Of a DNA stretch of 64,000 nucleotides, positions 1 to 9,500 are shown in pieces. Numbering within the stretch: position 1 is the stretch's first letter; each line of letters opens with the position of its first letter. A program made the position numbers and the translations under genes. The stretch lies in assembly GCA_041396685.1 (NCBI GenBank), contig JAWKYD010000002.1, positions 372,001 to 436,000 on the forward strand. The letters run 5' to 3'. The notes beneath the pieces were generated by a model. It searched no databases and was not told the DNA's origin. It saw only the letters and a program-made list of their open reading frames with translations. The DNA is from JAUIAI01 sp041396685. Lineage in GTDB: Bacteria > Pseudomonadota > Gammaproteobacteria > Burkholderiales > Burkholderiaceae_E.

Positions 1-482
1 CCGACATGAAACGGATTGCCTGTGAATGCGTCGAGCACCGGCCGCAGCCGCTCGAAAGCCGTACGATCGCCTGCCCACATCAACGAGATGCTTGCCGCGA
101 CCGCGCCACTACGCCCACCACTGACCGGCGCATCGACGTAGCCGACGCCGGCAGCCGACAGCAGCGCGGCGGCTTCGCGCGATGCCGTGGGACCGATCGT
201 GGACAGATCGATCACCCATTGCAGCGCCCCGCGCGCGGCGGCCAGATCGCGTGCCACGGCCAGACTGGCCCGACCGTCGGGCACGGACACGAACGCGATG
301 CTGGTCTGAGTGGCCAGCTCCGCGAGGCTGCCGGCTGCACGGGCACCCGCCGGCAGCCTGCCGTCGGTGCCCGCGATGTCGAAGCCGACGATCTCGTAGC
401 CGGCCTTGGCGATGTTGGCGGCCATCGGCTGGCCCATCTGGCCCAGGCCGACGAATCCGAGCGGTCCGAGGGAATCGTTCAT
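1..482 (-). CDS. NAD(P)-dependent 3-hydroxyisobutyrate dehydrogenase-like beta-hydroxyacid dehydrogenase (3' end beyond window)
   Basis: Reading from an ATG at 482-480, the first about 160 residues are visible; the rest lies left of position 1. The N-terminus has a Rossmann dinucleotide motif GLGQMG at residues 12-17, followed by a block ending in the substrate-binding signature DAPVSGG, both typical of the 3-hydroxyisobutyrate / tartronate-semialdehyde / 6-phosphogluconate-like dehydrogenase family. Members oxidise beta-hydroxy acids to semialdehydes in the cytoplasm. The exact substrate cannot be read from this fragment. It is divergent from the polyamine importer genes, with about 230 bp between the starts. 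Confidence 0.85.
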   Translation of the reverse strand, partial: MNDSLGPLGFVGLGQMGQPMAANIAKAGYEIVGFDIAGTDGRLPAGARAAGSLAELATQTSIAFVSVPDGRASLAVARDLAAARGALQWVIDLSTIGPTASREAAALLSAAGVGYVDAPVSGGRSGAVAASISLMWAGDRTAFERLRPVLDAFTGNPFHV

Positions 483-713
483 CGCGGGTCTCCAAGGTGG
501 GTGTCGAGAGCTGTCGCGAGCACGCGTCGCAGGCCGGAGCCGGTTTCGCGGTGTTCAATCGCATTCGCAAATATAATGCGCGCGCTGGGGAAGCTTTCGC
601 GCGGCTTGCCCGGCGTGCGAGCCGACGCCGTGCCGATGCCGCGCCGCGCGTCTCCGAGCCCAGCCCGGTCAGGCCTCCCCCCTGTTCGACCGACCCCACG
701 AGGATCGTGCGCA
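483..713. promoter_or_regulatory. Divergent intergenic region with a consensus -10 box for the pot operon
   Basis: This 231-bp gap separates the dehydrogenase start (minus) from potD (plus). A perfect TATAAT lies at 572-577 on the plus strand in a locally AT-rich patch. I do not see a good -35 at 16-18 bp, so the promoter call is tentative. A weak ribosome-binding site (GAGGA at about 700-704) precedes the potD ATG. No other structure is evident. Confidence 0.35.
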
Positions 714-1802
714 ATGAGCTTTCCGCTGCCCCGCCTTCCCCGCAACCCGCGCCGCCGCCACCTGCTACAGCAGTCCGGCATCATCGCGCTCGGCCTGAGC
801 CTGCTGCCGCGCGCGAGTCTGTCGGCCGAGGAGAAGCGGCTCAATTTCTACAACTGGGATACCTACGTCGGCGAGAACACCTTGTCGGACTTCCGCGAGG
901 CCACGGGCATCGAGGTTCGCATGGACCTGTTTGCCGACAACGACGAACTGTTCGCCAAGTTCAAGGCCGGCAATCCCGGCTACGACGTGATCGTGCCGAC
1001 CAACGACTACGTCGAGCGCATGATCCTGGCCGACATGCTCATGCCGCTCGACCACGGCAGGCTGCCCAACATGGCCAACATCACGCGATCCTTCATCGAG
1101 AAGGCCGCGTTCGACCCCGGGCGCAAGTATTCGCTGCCCTATATGTGGGGCACGATCGGCATCGGTTATCGCAAGTCGGCCGTGCCCGAGGGCGTGACGA
1201 GCTGGGCCGCGGTGCTCGAGGCAGGCAAGCACAGCCAGCGCGTGGCGATGCTCGGTGCCGCGCAATACGTGATCGGCGCCGCCCTCAAGTATCTCGGCCA
1301 CTCGTTCAACTCCACCGATCCGGCCCACCTGAAGCAGGCCGAGGCCTTGCTGATCGAGAACAAGAAGCATATCCGCATGTTCGCCGACGACAACGGCCAG
1401 GATCTGCTCGCCGCCGGCGAGGTCGATCTGGCCCAGGAATGGAACGGCGACATGCTGCAGGTCATGGCCGAGGACAAGGATCTCGCCTATGTCGTCCCCA
1501 AGGAGGGCTCGATGCTCTGGGAAGACTGCCTGGCGATCCCGCGTGGCGCCCCCCATCCCGATAACGCCCATGCGTTCATCAATTTCCTGTTCGAGCCTCA
1601 GATCGGCGCCGACCTCGCCGAGGCGATCCAGTACGGAACCCCGAACGCGGCCGCGCGCAAGCTGATGCCCGAGGAGTACACGGCCAATCCGGCGATCTTC
1701 CCGCCCGATGCCGTGCTCGAGCGCTGTGAGCTGGCCACTTACCTCGGCGAGCAAGCCACCCGGGCCCGCGACGAGGCCTGGACCCGGATCCAGGCGGCCT
1801 GA
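714..1802 (+). CDS. potD: Spermidine/putrescine ABC transporter, periplasmic substrate-binding protein
   Basis: This 362-residue protein is the extracytoplasmic polyamine receptor of the importer encoded by the next three genes. After the signal peptide it starts with the family hallmark LNFYNWDTYVGENTL. The length fits PotD/PotF (about 350 residues). The N-terminal RRRHLLQQSG stretch followed by a hydrophobic segment looks like a twin-arginine signal, with likely cleavage near ASLSA. I chose the ATG at 714 because it directly precedes this signal sequence; the frame stays open far upstream, but that part resembles no protein. Whether putrescine or spermidine is bound cannot be told by eye. 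The stop is 36 bp before potB. Confidence 0.9.
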   Translation: MSFPLPRLPRNPRRRHLLQQSGIIALGLSLLPRASLSAEEKRLNFYNWDTYVGENTLSDFREATGIEVRMDLFADNDELFAKFKAGNPGYDVIVPTNDYVERMILADMLMPLDHGRLPNMANITRSFIEKAAFDPGRKYSLPYMWGTIGIGYRKSAVPEGVTSWAAVLEAGKHSQRVAMLGAAQYVIGAALKYLGHSFNSTDPAHLKQAEALLIENKKHIRMFADDNGQDLLAAGEVDLAQEWNGDMLQVMAEDKDLAYVVPKEGSMLWEDCLAIPRGAPHPDNAHAFINFLFEPQIGADLAEAIQYGTPNAAARKLMPEEYTANPAIFPPDAVLERCELATYLGEQATRARDEAWTRIQAA

Positions 1803-1838
1803 GCCCCCGATCGACGACACCACCCTGATCGAAGCATC

Positions 1839-2735
1839 GTGGAGAACTGGCGCGAGCAGCGTGGCGCATTCTGGTTGCTGTCGCTGCCGGGAACCTTCTG
1901 GCTGGTCGCGTTCTTCGTCGTCCCGCTGGGCCTGATCTGGATCCTGTCGTTCGGCGAGAAATCCGGCCTGGTCGACATCGAGATCACCGGCACGCTGGCC
2001 AACTACGCGCGCGTGCTCGACCCGGTCTATCTGGCCATCTTCTGGAAGACGCTCTGGATCAGTGTGCTGGCCACCCTGCTGTGCCTGCTGATCGCCTACC
2101 CGATCTCGTTCGCGATCTGCTTCTCGCCGCCGCGGCTCAAACCCTGGCTGCTGATGGCCGTGATCCTGCCGTTCTGGATCAACCTGCTGATTCGTACCTA
2201 TGCACTCATCGCGGTGTTCCGCACCCGGGGCTATCTGAACTTCACGCTGGAATGGCTCTGGGATCTGGCCTGGCTCGACCGGCTGATCGGCCCCTTCCAG
2301 CCCTTGAACATGCTCTACAACGACGGCGCCGTGATCGTCGGACTCGTCTATGTGTTCATGCCGTTCATGGTCCTGCCGTTGTACGCCACGATCGAGCGAC
2401 TCGATCGCTCGTTCCTCGAGGCCAGCCTCGATCTGGGCGCCAGCCAGTGGCAGACGTTCTGGCGGGTGACGGTGCCGCTGACGATGCCCGGCATCGTCAC
2501 CGGCCTGATCCTGGTGTTCATTCCCACGCTGGGCTCGTTCCTGACGCCCGACCTGCTCGGCGGCGCCAATGCGATCATGATCGGCAACGTGATCGAGCGT
2601 CAGTTCAAGGCAGCCAACGACTGGCCGTTCGGTTCTGCGCTGTCCTTCCTGCTGATGTACGCGACCTTCGGCGCGCTGGCGATCCGCGCCGGCCTGACGG
2701 CGCGCCGGGCGCGTCGTGGCCGTCCCACCGAATGA
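1839..2735 (+). CDS. potB: Polyamine ABC transporter permease 1 (PotB/PotH type)
   Basis: A 298-residue inner-membrane permease with about six hydrophobic segments. The cytoplasmic EAA loop (EASLDLGASQWQTFWRVTVPLTMPG, in two halves) contacts the ATPase. The start is GTG at 1839, giving an N-terminus that runs straight into the first membrane helix. It is the second gene of the pot operon, and the stop lies 7 bp before the preferred start of the second permease. Together with PotC it forms the heterodimeric channel through which polyamines cross the membrane. Confidence 0.9.
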   Translation: MENWREQRGAFWLLSLPGTFWLVAFFVVPLGLIWILSFGEKSGLVDIEITGTLANYARVLDPVYLAIFWKTLWISVLATLLCLLIAYPISFAICFSPPRLKPWLLMAVILPFWINLLIRTYALIAVFRTRGYLNFTLEWLWDLAWLDRLIGPFQPLNMLYNDGAVIVGLVYVFMPFMVLPLYATIERLDRSFLEASLDLGASQWQTFWRVTVPLTMPGIVTGLILVFIPTLGSFLTPDLLGGANAIMIGNVIERQFKAANDWPFGSALSFLLMYATFGALAIRAGLTARRARRGRPTE

Positions 2736-2742
2736 ACGCCCG

Positions 2743-3579
2743 ATGAGTCTTTCGTCTTCGCGCCCGTTGCCGGGTCCGCTCGACTACGGCCGGCGGCTCT
2801 GGCTGCGCTTGCTGATCGTCGTGGTGTTCGCGCTGCTCTACGCGCCCATCCTGACCCTGATCGCATTCAGTTTCAACGATTCCAAGCGCAACATCGTCTG
2901 GCAGGGCTTCACGTTCAAGTATTACGGCATCGCCTGGCGCAACGCCTCGCTGGTCGAGGCCTTCGTCAATTCACTGACCATCGCCGCCATGTGCACCGTC
3001 GTGGCGACGGTACTCGGCACCATGATCGCGTTGCTGCTCTGGCGCTTCCGTTTTCCCGGCAAGACCGCTTACGAGGGCTTCGTGGCGTTGCCGATCGTCG
3101 TGCCCGAGATCTGCATGGGCGTGGCGATGCTGGTGTTCTTCGCACGCGTGGGCTGGCCCACCGACCTGCCCTGGCCCTTGAATCTTGGCGCGATCACCAT
3201 CGCACACATCGCGTTCGCCTTTCCGTTCGTGACGATGGTGGTGCGCAGCCGCCTGACCGGCTTCAATCGTGAGCTCGAGGAAGCCTCCCGGGATCTCGGC
3301 GCCAGCGAGTGGCAGACGTTCCGGCACGTGATCCTGCCGTACATGCGACCCGGCATCGTCGCGGGTGCGCTGCTCGCGTTCACGCTCTCGCTCGACGATT
3401 TCGTGATCACTTTCTTCACCTCCGGACCCGACACCGTCACCTTCCCCGTGAAGGTCTACTCGCTGGTGCGCCGCGGCGTGTCACCCGACGTCAATGCGGC
3501 CTCGACGATGCTGATCCTGATCACGGTCGTGGCCACTTTCATCGCGATGAAACTGCAATCGCCCGAGAAACAGGCATGA
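2743..3579 (+). CDS. potC: Polyamine ABC transporter permease 2 (PotC/PotI type)
   Basis: A 278-residue inner-membrane permease with six hydrophobic segments and the EAA loop (EASRDLGASEWQTFRHV) that docks onto the ATPase. The ATG at 2743 is used because it follows the potB stop by 7 bp. A GTG at 2716, overlapping potB, is a possible alternative and would add nine residues. The last bases overlap the potA start in an ATGA arrangement, so translation of potC and potA is probably coupled. Confidence 0.9.
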   Translation: MSLSSSRPLPGPLDYGRRLWLRLLIVVVFALLYAPILTLIAFSFNDSKRNIVWQGFTFKYYGIAWRNASLVEAFVNSLTIAAMCTVVATVLGTMIALLLWRFRFPGKTAYEGFVALPIVVPEICMGVAMLVFFARVGWPTDLPWPLNLGAITIAHIAFAFPFVTMVVRSRLTGFNRELEEASRDLGASEWQTFRHVILPYMRPGIVAGALLAFTLSLDDFVITFFTSGPDTVTFPVKVYSLVRRGVSPDVNAASTMLILITVVATFIAMKLQSPEKQA

Positions 3580-4676
3580 CTTCATCCACGGCGAACCCGA
3601 TCGTATCGATCCGGAGCCTCGGCAAACGCTTCGGCCAGACCACCGCGGTCGACTCGGTCAGCTTCGACGTCCGCGAGAACGAGTTCTTTGCGCTGCTGGG
3701 CCCGTCCGGCTGCGGTAAGACCACCCTGCTGCGCATGATCGCCGGCCTCGAGATGCCCACCGAGGGCGAGCTGCTGATCGACGGACAAGACATGGCGCGC
3801 ACGCCCGCCAATGCGCGCCCTGTCAACATGGTGTTCCAGTCGTATGCGGTGTTCCCGCATATGAGCGTGGCGCAGAACGTCGGCTACGGCCTGCGCGTCA
3901 CAGGCACACCGGCCGCCGAGATCCGCCAGCGCGTGGCCGAGGCGCTCGACCAGGTCCAGCTGGCCGCGCTCGCCGATCGCCGCCCGGACCAGCTCTCGGG
4001 CGGCCAGCGTCAACGGGTGGCGCTGGCCCGGGCGCTGGTCAAGCGCCCGCGCGTGATGCTGCTCGACGAGCCACTGTCGGCGCTCGATGCCAAGCTGCGC
4101 GAACAGATGCAGCTCGAACTGACGCGCCTGCAACGCGCGGTCGGCATCACCTTCATCATGGTCACGCACGATCAGGACGAGGCATTGTCCATGGCCGACC
4201 GCATCGCGGTCATGGAGCGCGGTCGCGTCGCTCAGATCGCGCCCCCGACCGACCTCTACGAGCATCCCGCCAACACTTTCGTGGCCGACTTCATCGGCCG
4301 CATCAACCTGCTGCCGGCGCGCATCATCGGTCGTTCGATGGCCGGCCTGGAGCTGTTGGTCGAGGGTCTGGGAACGGTCACGCTGCCGGTCGAGGACGGT
4401 GTCACCGACGGCACCCACCTCGCCGTGCGGCCCGAGAAGATCGTGATCGGGCCGCCGCACGCCGACGACGGCTGGATCCGGGCCCAGGCACGGGTGGTCG
4501 ACACCGCCTACTACGGCGACGTCAGCCAGGTCTACGTCGCACTGACCGGCCAGCCGCAGACTCTGTCGGTGGCGCTCAGCAATGCGCGTCGCAGCGGCAC
4601 ACCGGCGCTGAATGCCGGCGACCCGGTCGAGATCGGCTGGCGTGCGGCCGACAGCCTGCTGTTGACCGGCGACTGA
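3576..4676 (+). CDS. potA: Polyamine ABC transporter ATP-binding protein
   Basis: A 366-residue ATPase that powers polyamine import. It has a Walker A motif (GPSGCGKTT, near residue 43), signature LSGGQRQRV, Walker B VMLLDEPLSALD and switch His (VTHDQ). A C-terminal TOBE-type regulatory domain (from about residue 270, containing HLAVRPEKI) is typical of PotA/PotG. The ATG at 3576 overlaps the potC stop (ATGA). The frame stays open upstream, but the earlier part is only the shadow of potC. The gene order binding protein-permease-permease-ATPase is complete. Confidence 0.92.
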   Translation: MTSSTANPIVSIRSLGKRFGQTTAVDSVSFDVRENEFFALLGPSGCGKTTLLRMIAGLEMPTEGELLIDGQDMARTPANARPVNMVFQSYAVFPHMSVAQNVGYGLRVTGTPAAEIRQRVAEALDQVQLAALADRRPDQLSGGQRQRVALARALVKRPRVMLLDEPLSALDAKLREQMQLELTRLQRAVGITFIMVTHDQDEALSMADRIAVMERGRVAQIAPPTDLYEHPANTFVADFIGRINLLPARIIGRSMAGLELLVEGLGTVTLPVEDGVTDGTHLAVRPEKIVIGPPHADDGWIRAQARVVDTAYYGDVSQVYVALTGQPQTLSVALSNARRSGTPALNAGDPVEIGWRAADSLLLTGD

Positions 4677-4702
4677 GCCGGGATCGGGGCGAGCCTGCTG
4701 CC

Positions 4703-5113
4703 ATGTTCGAGGCCTCATGTCTGTGCGGCGGCGTGCGCCTGCGTTTCACCGAGATTCGCGGCTCGCGCGTGCTCTGTCATTGCCGCCGCTGCCAGAAGTC
4801 GACCGGCAGCGCGTTCGGCGCCAATGCGAACGTGCCGCGCGACGGGCTGCAGATCGTCGCCGGCGAGGCGCTGTTGTCGAGCTACCAGTCCTCGCCCGGC
4901 AAGCGCCGGCGGTTCTGCAGCCGCTGCGGCGCCGAGTTGTTCGCCGAACTGAGCCGCGACCCAACGATGGTCAGGATCCGCCTGGGCACGCTGGACACAC
5001 CGTATGCCGAGCCCCACGCCGGCCACGCCTTCGTCGCCGAAAAGGCTGCCTGGGACACGATCTGCGACCCGGTGCCACAGCACGACGGCCGCGCGCCGGA
5101 CGGCGGTCGCTGA
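4703..5113 (+). CDS. GFA family (glutathione-dependent formaldehyde-activating enzyme / CENP-V-like) zinc-binding protein
   Basis: A 136-residue protein with the zinc-cysteine pattern of the GFA/CENP-V fold: C6 and C8 (CLCGG), C25-C27-C30 (CHCRRC) and C72-C75 (CSRC). Some members were described as glutathione S-hydroxymethyl transferases, but most are of unknown activity, so only the fold is assigned. It begins 26 bp after potA and could be cotranscribed with it. Its 3' end runs into an imperfect tandem repeat, and the last dozen or so residues are encoded by the first repeat unit, which may have altered the C-terminus. Confidence 0.85.
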   Translation: MFEASCLCGGVRLRFTEIRGSRVLCHCRRCQKSTGSAFGANANVPRDGLQIVAGEALLSSYQSSPGKRRRFCSRCGAELFAELSRDPTMVRIRLGTLDTPYAEPHAGHAFVAEKAAWDTICDPVPQHDGRAPDGGR

Positions 5114-5197
5114 CATCACCGCACCACGGGCGCGCGGTGGACGACGGCCGCTGACGCCACAGCACGAGGGCCGCGCGCCGGACGACAGATCCTGCCG
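5075..5197. repeat. Three imperfect tandem repeats of about 40 bp, GC-rich
   Basis: Units starting near 5075, 5117 and 5157 share a core of the type CACGAGGGCCGCGCGCCGGA and are imperfectly conserved. The first and third are most alike. The first unit forms the 3' end of the GFA-family gene; the other two are noncoding. I see no transposase, att site or terminator attached. Confidence 0.6.
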
Positions 5198-5261
5198 GCG
5201 CGACCGCGTGACCGACGGGCCCGCGTCACCCGCCGGCAGACCGCCCGGCGGCCTGTCCGTT

Positions 5262-5312
5262 CGAGCGCCGGACCCGGGCGAGCGCCGGACGCGGGCGAGC
5301 GTCAGTCGCGGG
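5262..5312. repeat. Three tandem 17-bp direct repeats
   Basis: Units at 5262-5278, 5279-5295 and 5296-5312 follow the pattern CGAGCGCCGGACgCGGG. The first two differ by one base and the third by several. The array overlaps the 3' end of the convergent FMN dehydrogenase gene (stop at 5302). Such short repeats in a convergent gap could form structured RNA, but there is no poly-T tract to call a terminator. Confidence 0.6.
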
Positions 5313-6438
5313 TGGGTTCGACCCGCGACGCCGCGGCATCCAGCAGCGGAAAACCGCCCAGAGCGTCGAAATGACGCGCCGGCGGCGGCACCGCGCAGAC
5401 ATGGGCCGGCGCCAGAGCAGCGGGCGAGGTCACACCCAGCAGCGCGAGCGCGATCGCGAATTCCTCGGCGAGCAGTTCCAGCATTCGCACCACGCCGTCG
5501 GCACCGGCCGCGGCCAGCGCATAACAATACAGCCGACCGATCCCGATGCCATCGGCGCCGAGCGCGATCGCCTTGGCGAGATCGGTGCCGCGCACGAAAC
5601 CGCCATCGACGAACACCTTGCAGCGCTCGCCCACCGCGGCCACCACCTCCGGCAACACGGCGAGGCTGCCCAGGCAGTGATCGAGCTGGCGACCGCCGTG
5701 ATTGGACACATAGACCGCCTCGACGCCGAGATCGGCCGCGAGTCGTGCATCCTCGGCGGTGGCGATGCCCTTCAGGATCAGCGGGATGTCGTAGCCGCGC
5801 ACGACCCGTTCGATATCGGCCCACGACAACGCGGCCTGGTGGTAGCGGGCATCGCCCTCGCTGCCGACCCGCCACGGCTTGTGGAATCGGCGCACGATGT
5901 CACGCTCGCGCCGACTGTAGACCGCCGAGTCGACGGTGATGCAGAAAGCGTCGATGCCCAGTTCGATGGCGCGCTCGACGTGTTCCTCGATGAACCGGCC
6001 GCCGCCGCGCACATAGAGTTGATAGGCCATGGGACCGGACGTGGCCGCCCGCACATCTGCCATGTCGCAGCGCGACACGGAGCTGAGCATCACCGGCACG
6101 CCGAAACGGCCTGCCGCCTCGGCCGCCGCCACGGCGCCGCGCGGATCGAAGGTTTCCAGGCCGCCGACCGGAGCGAGAACGACCGGCAGGCGCACCTCAC
6201 GGTCGAAGAAACGGGCGGCACATGAAACGCTGCTGACATCGTTGAGCACCCGCGGACGCAGCGCGACCGATTCGATCGCGAGGCGGTTGCGATGCACCGA
6301 CGTCTCGGTCTCGGTGCCCCCCACCAGGTAATCCCAACCGCCGTGGTCGACATTGGCCCGCGCCGCGGTGACGAATTCCTGCAATGCGAGAAAGCGCGCT
6401 TCGAGCGCTTGGGGGCTGCTTGGTGACGATTCGGCCAT
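5302..6438 (-). CDS. FMN-dependent alpha-hydroxy-acid dehydrogenase (L-lactate dehydrogenase / glycolate oxidase family)
   Basis: A 378-residue TIM-barrel flavoenzyme that oxidises an L-2-hydroxy acid to the 2-oxo acid. It has the N-terminal RVLNDVS region, the FMN-contacting LAPVGG block, a conserved lysine (LILKGIATAEDA), the active-site His/Arg motif SNHGGRQLD and the phosphate-binding VDGGFVRGTDLAKA. The ATG at 6438-6436 gives a normal family length; further upstream the open frame is low-complexity and overlaps the uvrA promoter side. The substrate (lactate, glycolate, mandelate or other) cannot be decided. It is divergent from uvrA, with 148 bp between starts. Confidence 0.88.
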   Translation of the reverse strand: MAESSPSSPQALEARFLALQEFVTAARANVDHGGWDYLVGGTETETSVHRNRLAIESVALRPRVLNDVSSVSCAARFFDREVRLPVVLAPVGGLETFDPRGAVAAAEAAGRFGVPVMLSSVSRCDMADVRAATSGPMAYQLYVRGGGRFIEEHVERAIELGIDAFCITVDSAVYSRRERDIVRRFHKPWRVGSEGDARYHQAALSWADIERVVRGYDIPLILKGIATAEDARLAADLGVEAVYVSNHGGRQLDHCLGSLAVLPEVVAAVGERCKVFVDGGFVRGTDLAKAIALGADGIGIGRLYCYALAAAGADGVVRMLELLAEEFAIALALLGVTSPAALAPAHVCAVPPPARHFDALGGFPLLDAAASRVEPTRD

Positions 6439-6586
6439 CGTCGGCACTCCGGGATCGTATCGAGCCGAGATCATATCCGCTGACCGATCGGGGCTGCGCG
6501 GCCGCGCCCCGGCGACCGGTCTATGATCGCGGCTCTCCCGCCAAGACACCGACGACGCATCCGGCCCGCTCGGACGCGACCGCAAC

Positions 6587-9500
6587 ATGACCGATGCCGT
6601 TGACATGCCCGACCCCACGGGCGGCGAACCCGGTGAACACCCCGGCCCGCACCTCGCCCAGGCCCTGCGCACAGGCGCGATCCGCGTGCGTGGCGCCCGT
6701 CAGAACAATCTGAAGAACCTGTCGCTGGACGTTCCCACCGGCGAGCTGGTGGTGGTGACGGGCGTGTCGGGCTCGGGCAAGTCATCGCTCGTCTTCGACA
6801 CGATCTACGCCGAGGGCCAGCGCCGCTACGTCGAGACCTTCTCGGCCTACGCGCGTCAGTTCCTCGACCGCATGGACAAACCGCAGGTCGACCGCATCGA
6901 CGGCGTGCCGCCCGCAATCGCGATCGATCAGACCAACCCGGTTCGCACGTCGCGCTCGACCGTGGGCACGATGACCGAACTCAATGACCATCTCAAGCTG
7001 TTGTTCGCGCGGCTGGCCCGGTTGAACTGTCGCGGATGCGGCGAGCCGGTCCTGCGCGACGATCCCGGCGCGGTCACGGCGCGCGTGCGCGAACTGGCCT
7101 CGGCTGCCGATGATCCGAGACTGGCGGTCTGCTTTCCGGTGCCCGTGCCCGAAAATTTCACACTCGACGAGATCAGGGCACATCTGGCGGCCCAGGGCTA
7201 CGACCGGCTGCTCGACAGCCGGCGCGACCGGCACGGCGCAACCATCGTCGATGTCATCCAGGACCGGCTGCGTGTCGGTGGCGCGGCCCCCGAGCGGCTG
7301 GCCGAGGCGATCGACACCGCGATGCACCGTGGCCACGGCCGTGTTTCCGTGCACCGGCTCGACGAACCCGAGACCGAGCCGTGGCGCTTCAGCCGCGACC
7401 TGCACTGCCCGCGCTGCGACATCGGATACGACGATCCGCTGCCCAGCCTGTTCTCCTTCAATTCGCCGATCGGTGCCTGCGAGGTCTGTCGCGGCTTCGG
7501 GCGCGTGATCGGTGTCGATCTCGGCCTGGTCGTGCCCGACGAATCCCTGTCGCTGCGCGGTGGCGCGGTCAAACCCTGGCAGTCGAAGAGCTTCGCGGAC
7601 TGCCAGCGCGACTTGCTTCGCTGTGGCAAGGCCGCCGGCATCGCGCTCGACACCCCTTGGGCCGAGTTGCCCGACGCCGACCGGCGCTGGGTCATCGAGG
7701 GCGGCCCGGAGTGGACCGGCAAGTGGCAGACCCAGTGGTACGGCATCGACCGCTTCTTCAAGTGGCTCGAGAGCAAGGCCTACAAGATGCACATCCGCGT
7801 GCTGCTGTCGCGCTACCGCGCCTATCGGCCCTGCCCGGCCTGCGACGGCGCCCGCCTCAAGCCCGATGCCCTGCTGTGGCGCGTCGGTGATGCCGAGGCG
7901 GTACAGGCGGCCGGCATCGACGGCGCGCGCGACGGTCTGTCGATTCACGACATGATGTTGCTGCCCATCCGGCGGCTGGCGGCATTCTTCGCGGCACTCG
8001 GCGCCGCCCGAGCGGGCGCCAGCCAGGCGGAGCGCGAAGCGCTCGAGATGCTGCTCACCGAGATCCGCGCCCGCCTCGGCTTTCTCGGCGAGGTGGGTCT
8101 CGATTATCTGACGCTCGATCGGCAGTCGCGCACCCTGTCCGGCGGCGAGGTACAGCGCATCAATCTCACCACCGCGCTCGGCACCTCGTTGGTCAACACC
8201 TTGTTCGTGCTCGACGAACCGAGCATCGGCCTGCATCCGCGCGACATGGCGCGCATCATCCGCGTGATGACCCGGCTGCGCGACGCCGGCAATTCGTTGC
8301 TGGTGGTCGAGCACGATCCGCTCGTGATGCTGGCCGCCGACCGCATCATCGACATCGGCCCGGGGCCCGGCGAACACGGCGGTCGGGTGGTCTTCGACGG
8401 ACCCGCGCGCGAGCTGCGGTCTGCCGGCACGTTGACCGCCGACTACCTGAGCGGTCGCAAACGCATCGATCCCGGCCGTCGGCAGGAGATCAAGCCGTCC
8501 ACGCCGCGGCTGCTGCTCGAGGGCGTGCGCGCCAACAATCTCAAGGGCGTCGATCTGTCGCTGCCGCTCGGCCGCCTGGTGTGCGTGACCGGCGTCTCCG
8601 GCAGCGGCAAGTCCACGCTGATCCAGGACGTGCTGCTGCCGGCGCTGCTCAAGAAGCGGGGCAAACCCACGGAATCGCCGGGTGCACACGAGCGCCTGCT
8701 CGGCGACGACTGGCTGGACGATGTAGCGTTCGTCGACCAATCACCGATCGGCAAGACCGCGCGCAGCAATCCGGCCAGCTACGTCGGCGCCTTCGATGTC
8801 GTGCGACAGCGCTTCGCGGCGCTGCCCGCGGCCAGGGAGCGCGGCTTCACGGCCGGCACATTCAGCTTCAACTCCGGCAACGGCCGCTGCCCGACCTGCC
8901 GTGGCAACGGCTTCGAGCACGTCGAGATGCAGTTCCTGTCCGACGTCTATCTTCGTTGCCCTGATTGCGACGGCAGCCGCTATCGGCCCGAGACGCTCGA
9001 GGTGCGGCTGGCGCCGGTGGCCGATGCGCGTCGCGCCGACGGCCGGGCACACGAGCCGCTGTCGATTGCCGGTGTGCTCGAACTGACCGTCGCCGAGGCG
9101 CTGACGTTCTTCGGCGCCGACCGCGAGTTGCGCAGCCGCCTCAAGCCGCTGTCCGAGGTCGGCCTCGACTACCTGCGGCTGGGGCAGCCGGTGCCGACCC
9201 TGTCGGGTGGCGAAGCGCAACGGCTCAAGCTCGCCGGTTTTCTGGCCGAGGCCGGTGGCCACGCCGAACGACGTGGCAAGCGGGCGCGCTGCGGCACCTT
9301 GTTCATGTTCGACGAACCGACCACCGGTCTGCACTTCGACGATGTCGCACGATTGCTGGGCGCGCTGCGCCGGCTCGTCGACGCCGGTCACTCGCTGGTC
9401 GTGATCGAACACAATCTCGATGTCATCGGTGCGGCAGACTGGATCGTCGATCTCGGTCCCGACGGCGGTGAGGACGGGGGACGCATCGTCGCCACGGGCT

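Noticed and set aside
6..713. Long in-frame extension upstream of potD
   Set aside because: It is antisense to the dehydrogenase gene, Arg/Pro-rich, and resembles no protein; the signal peptide starts at 714.
5075..5312. CRISPR array
   Set aside because: The repeats are contiguous and imperfect without spacers, and no cas gene is present.
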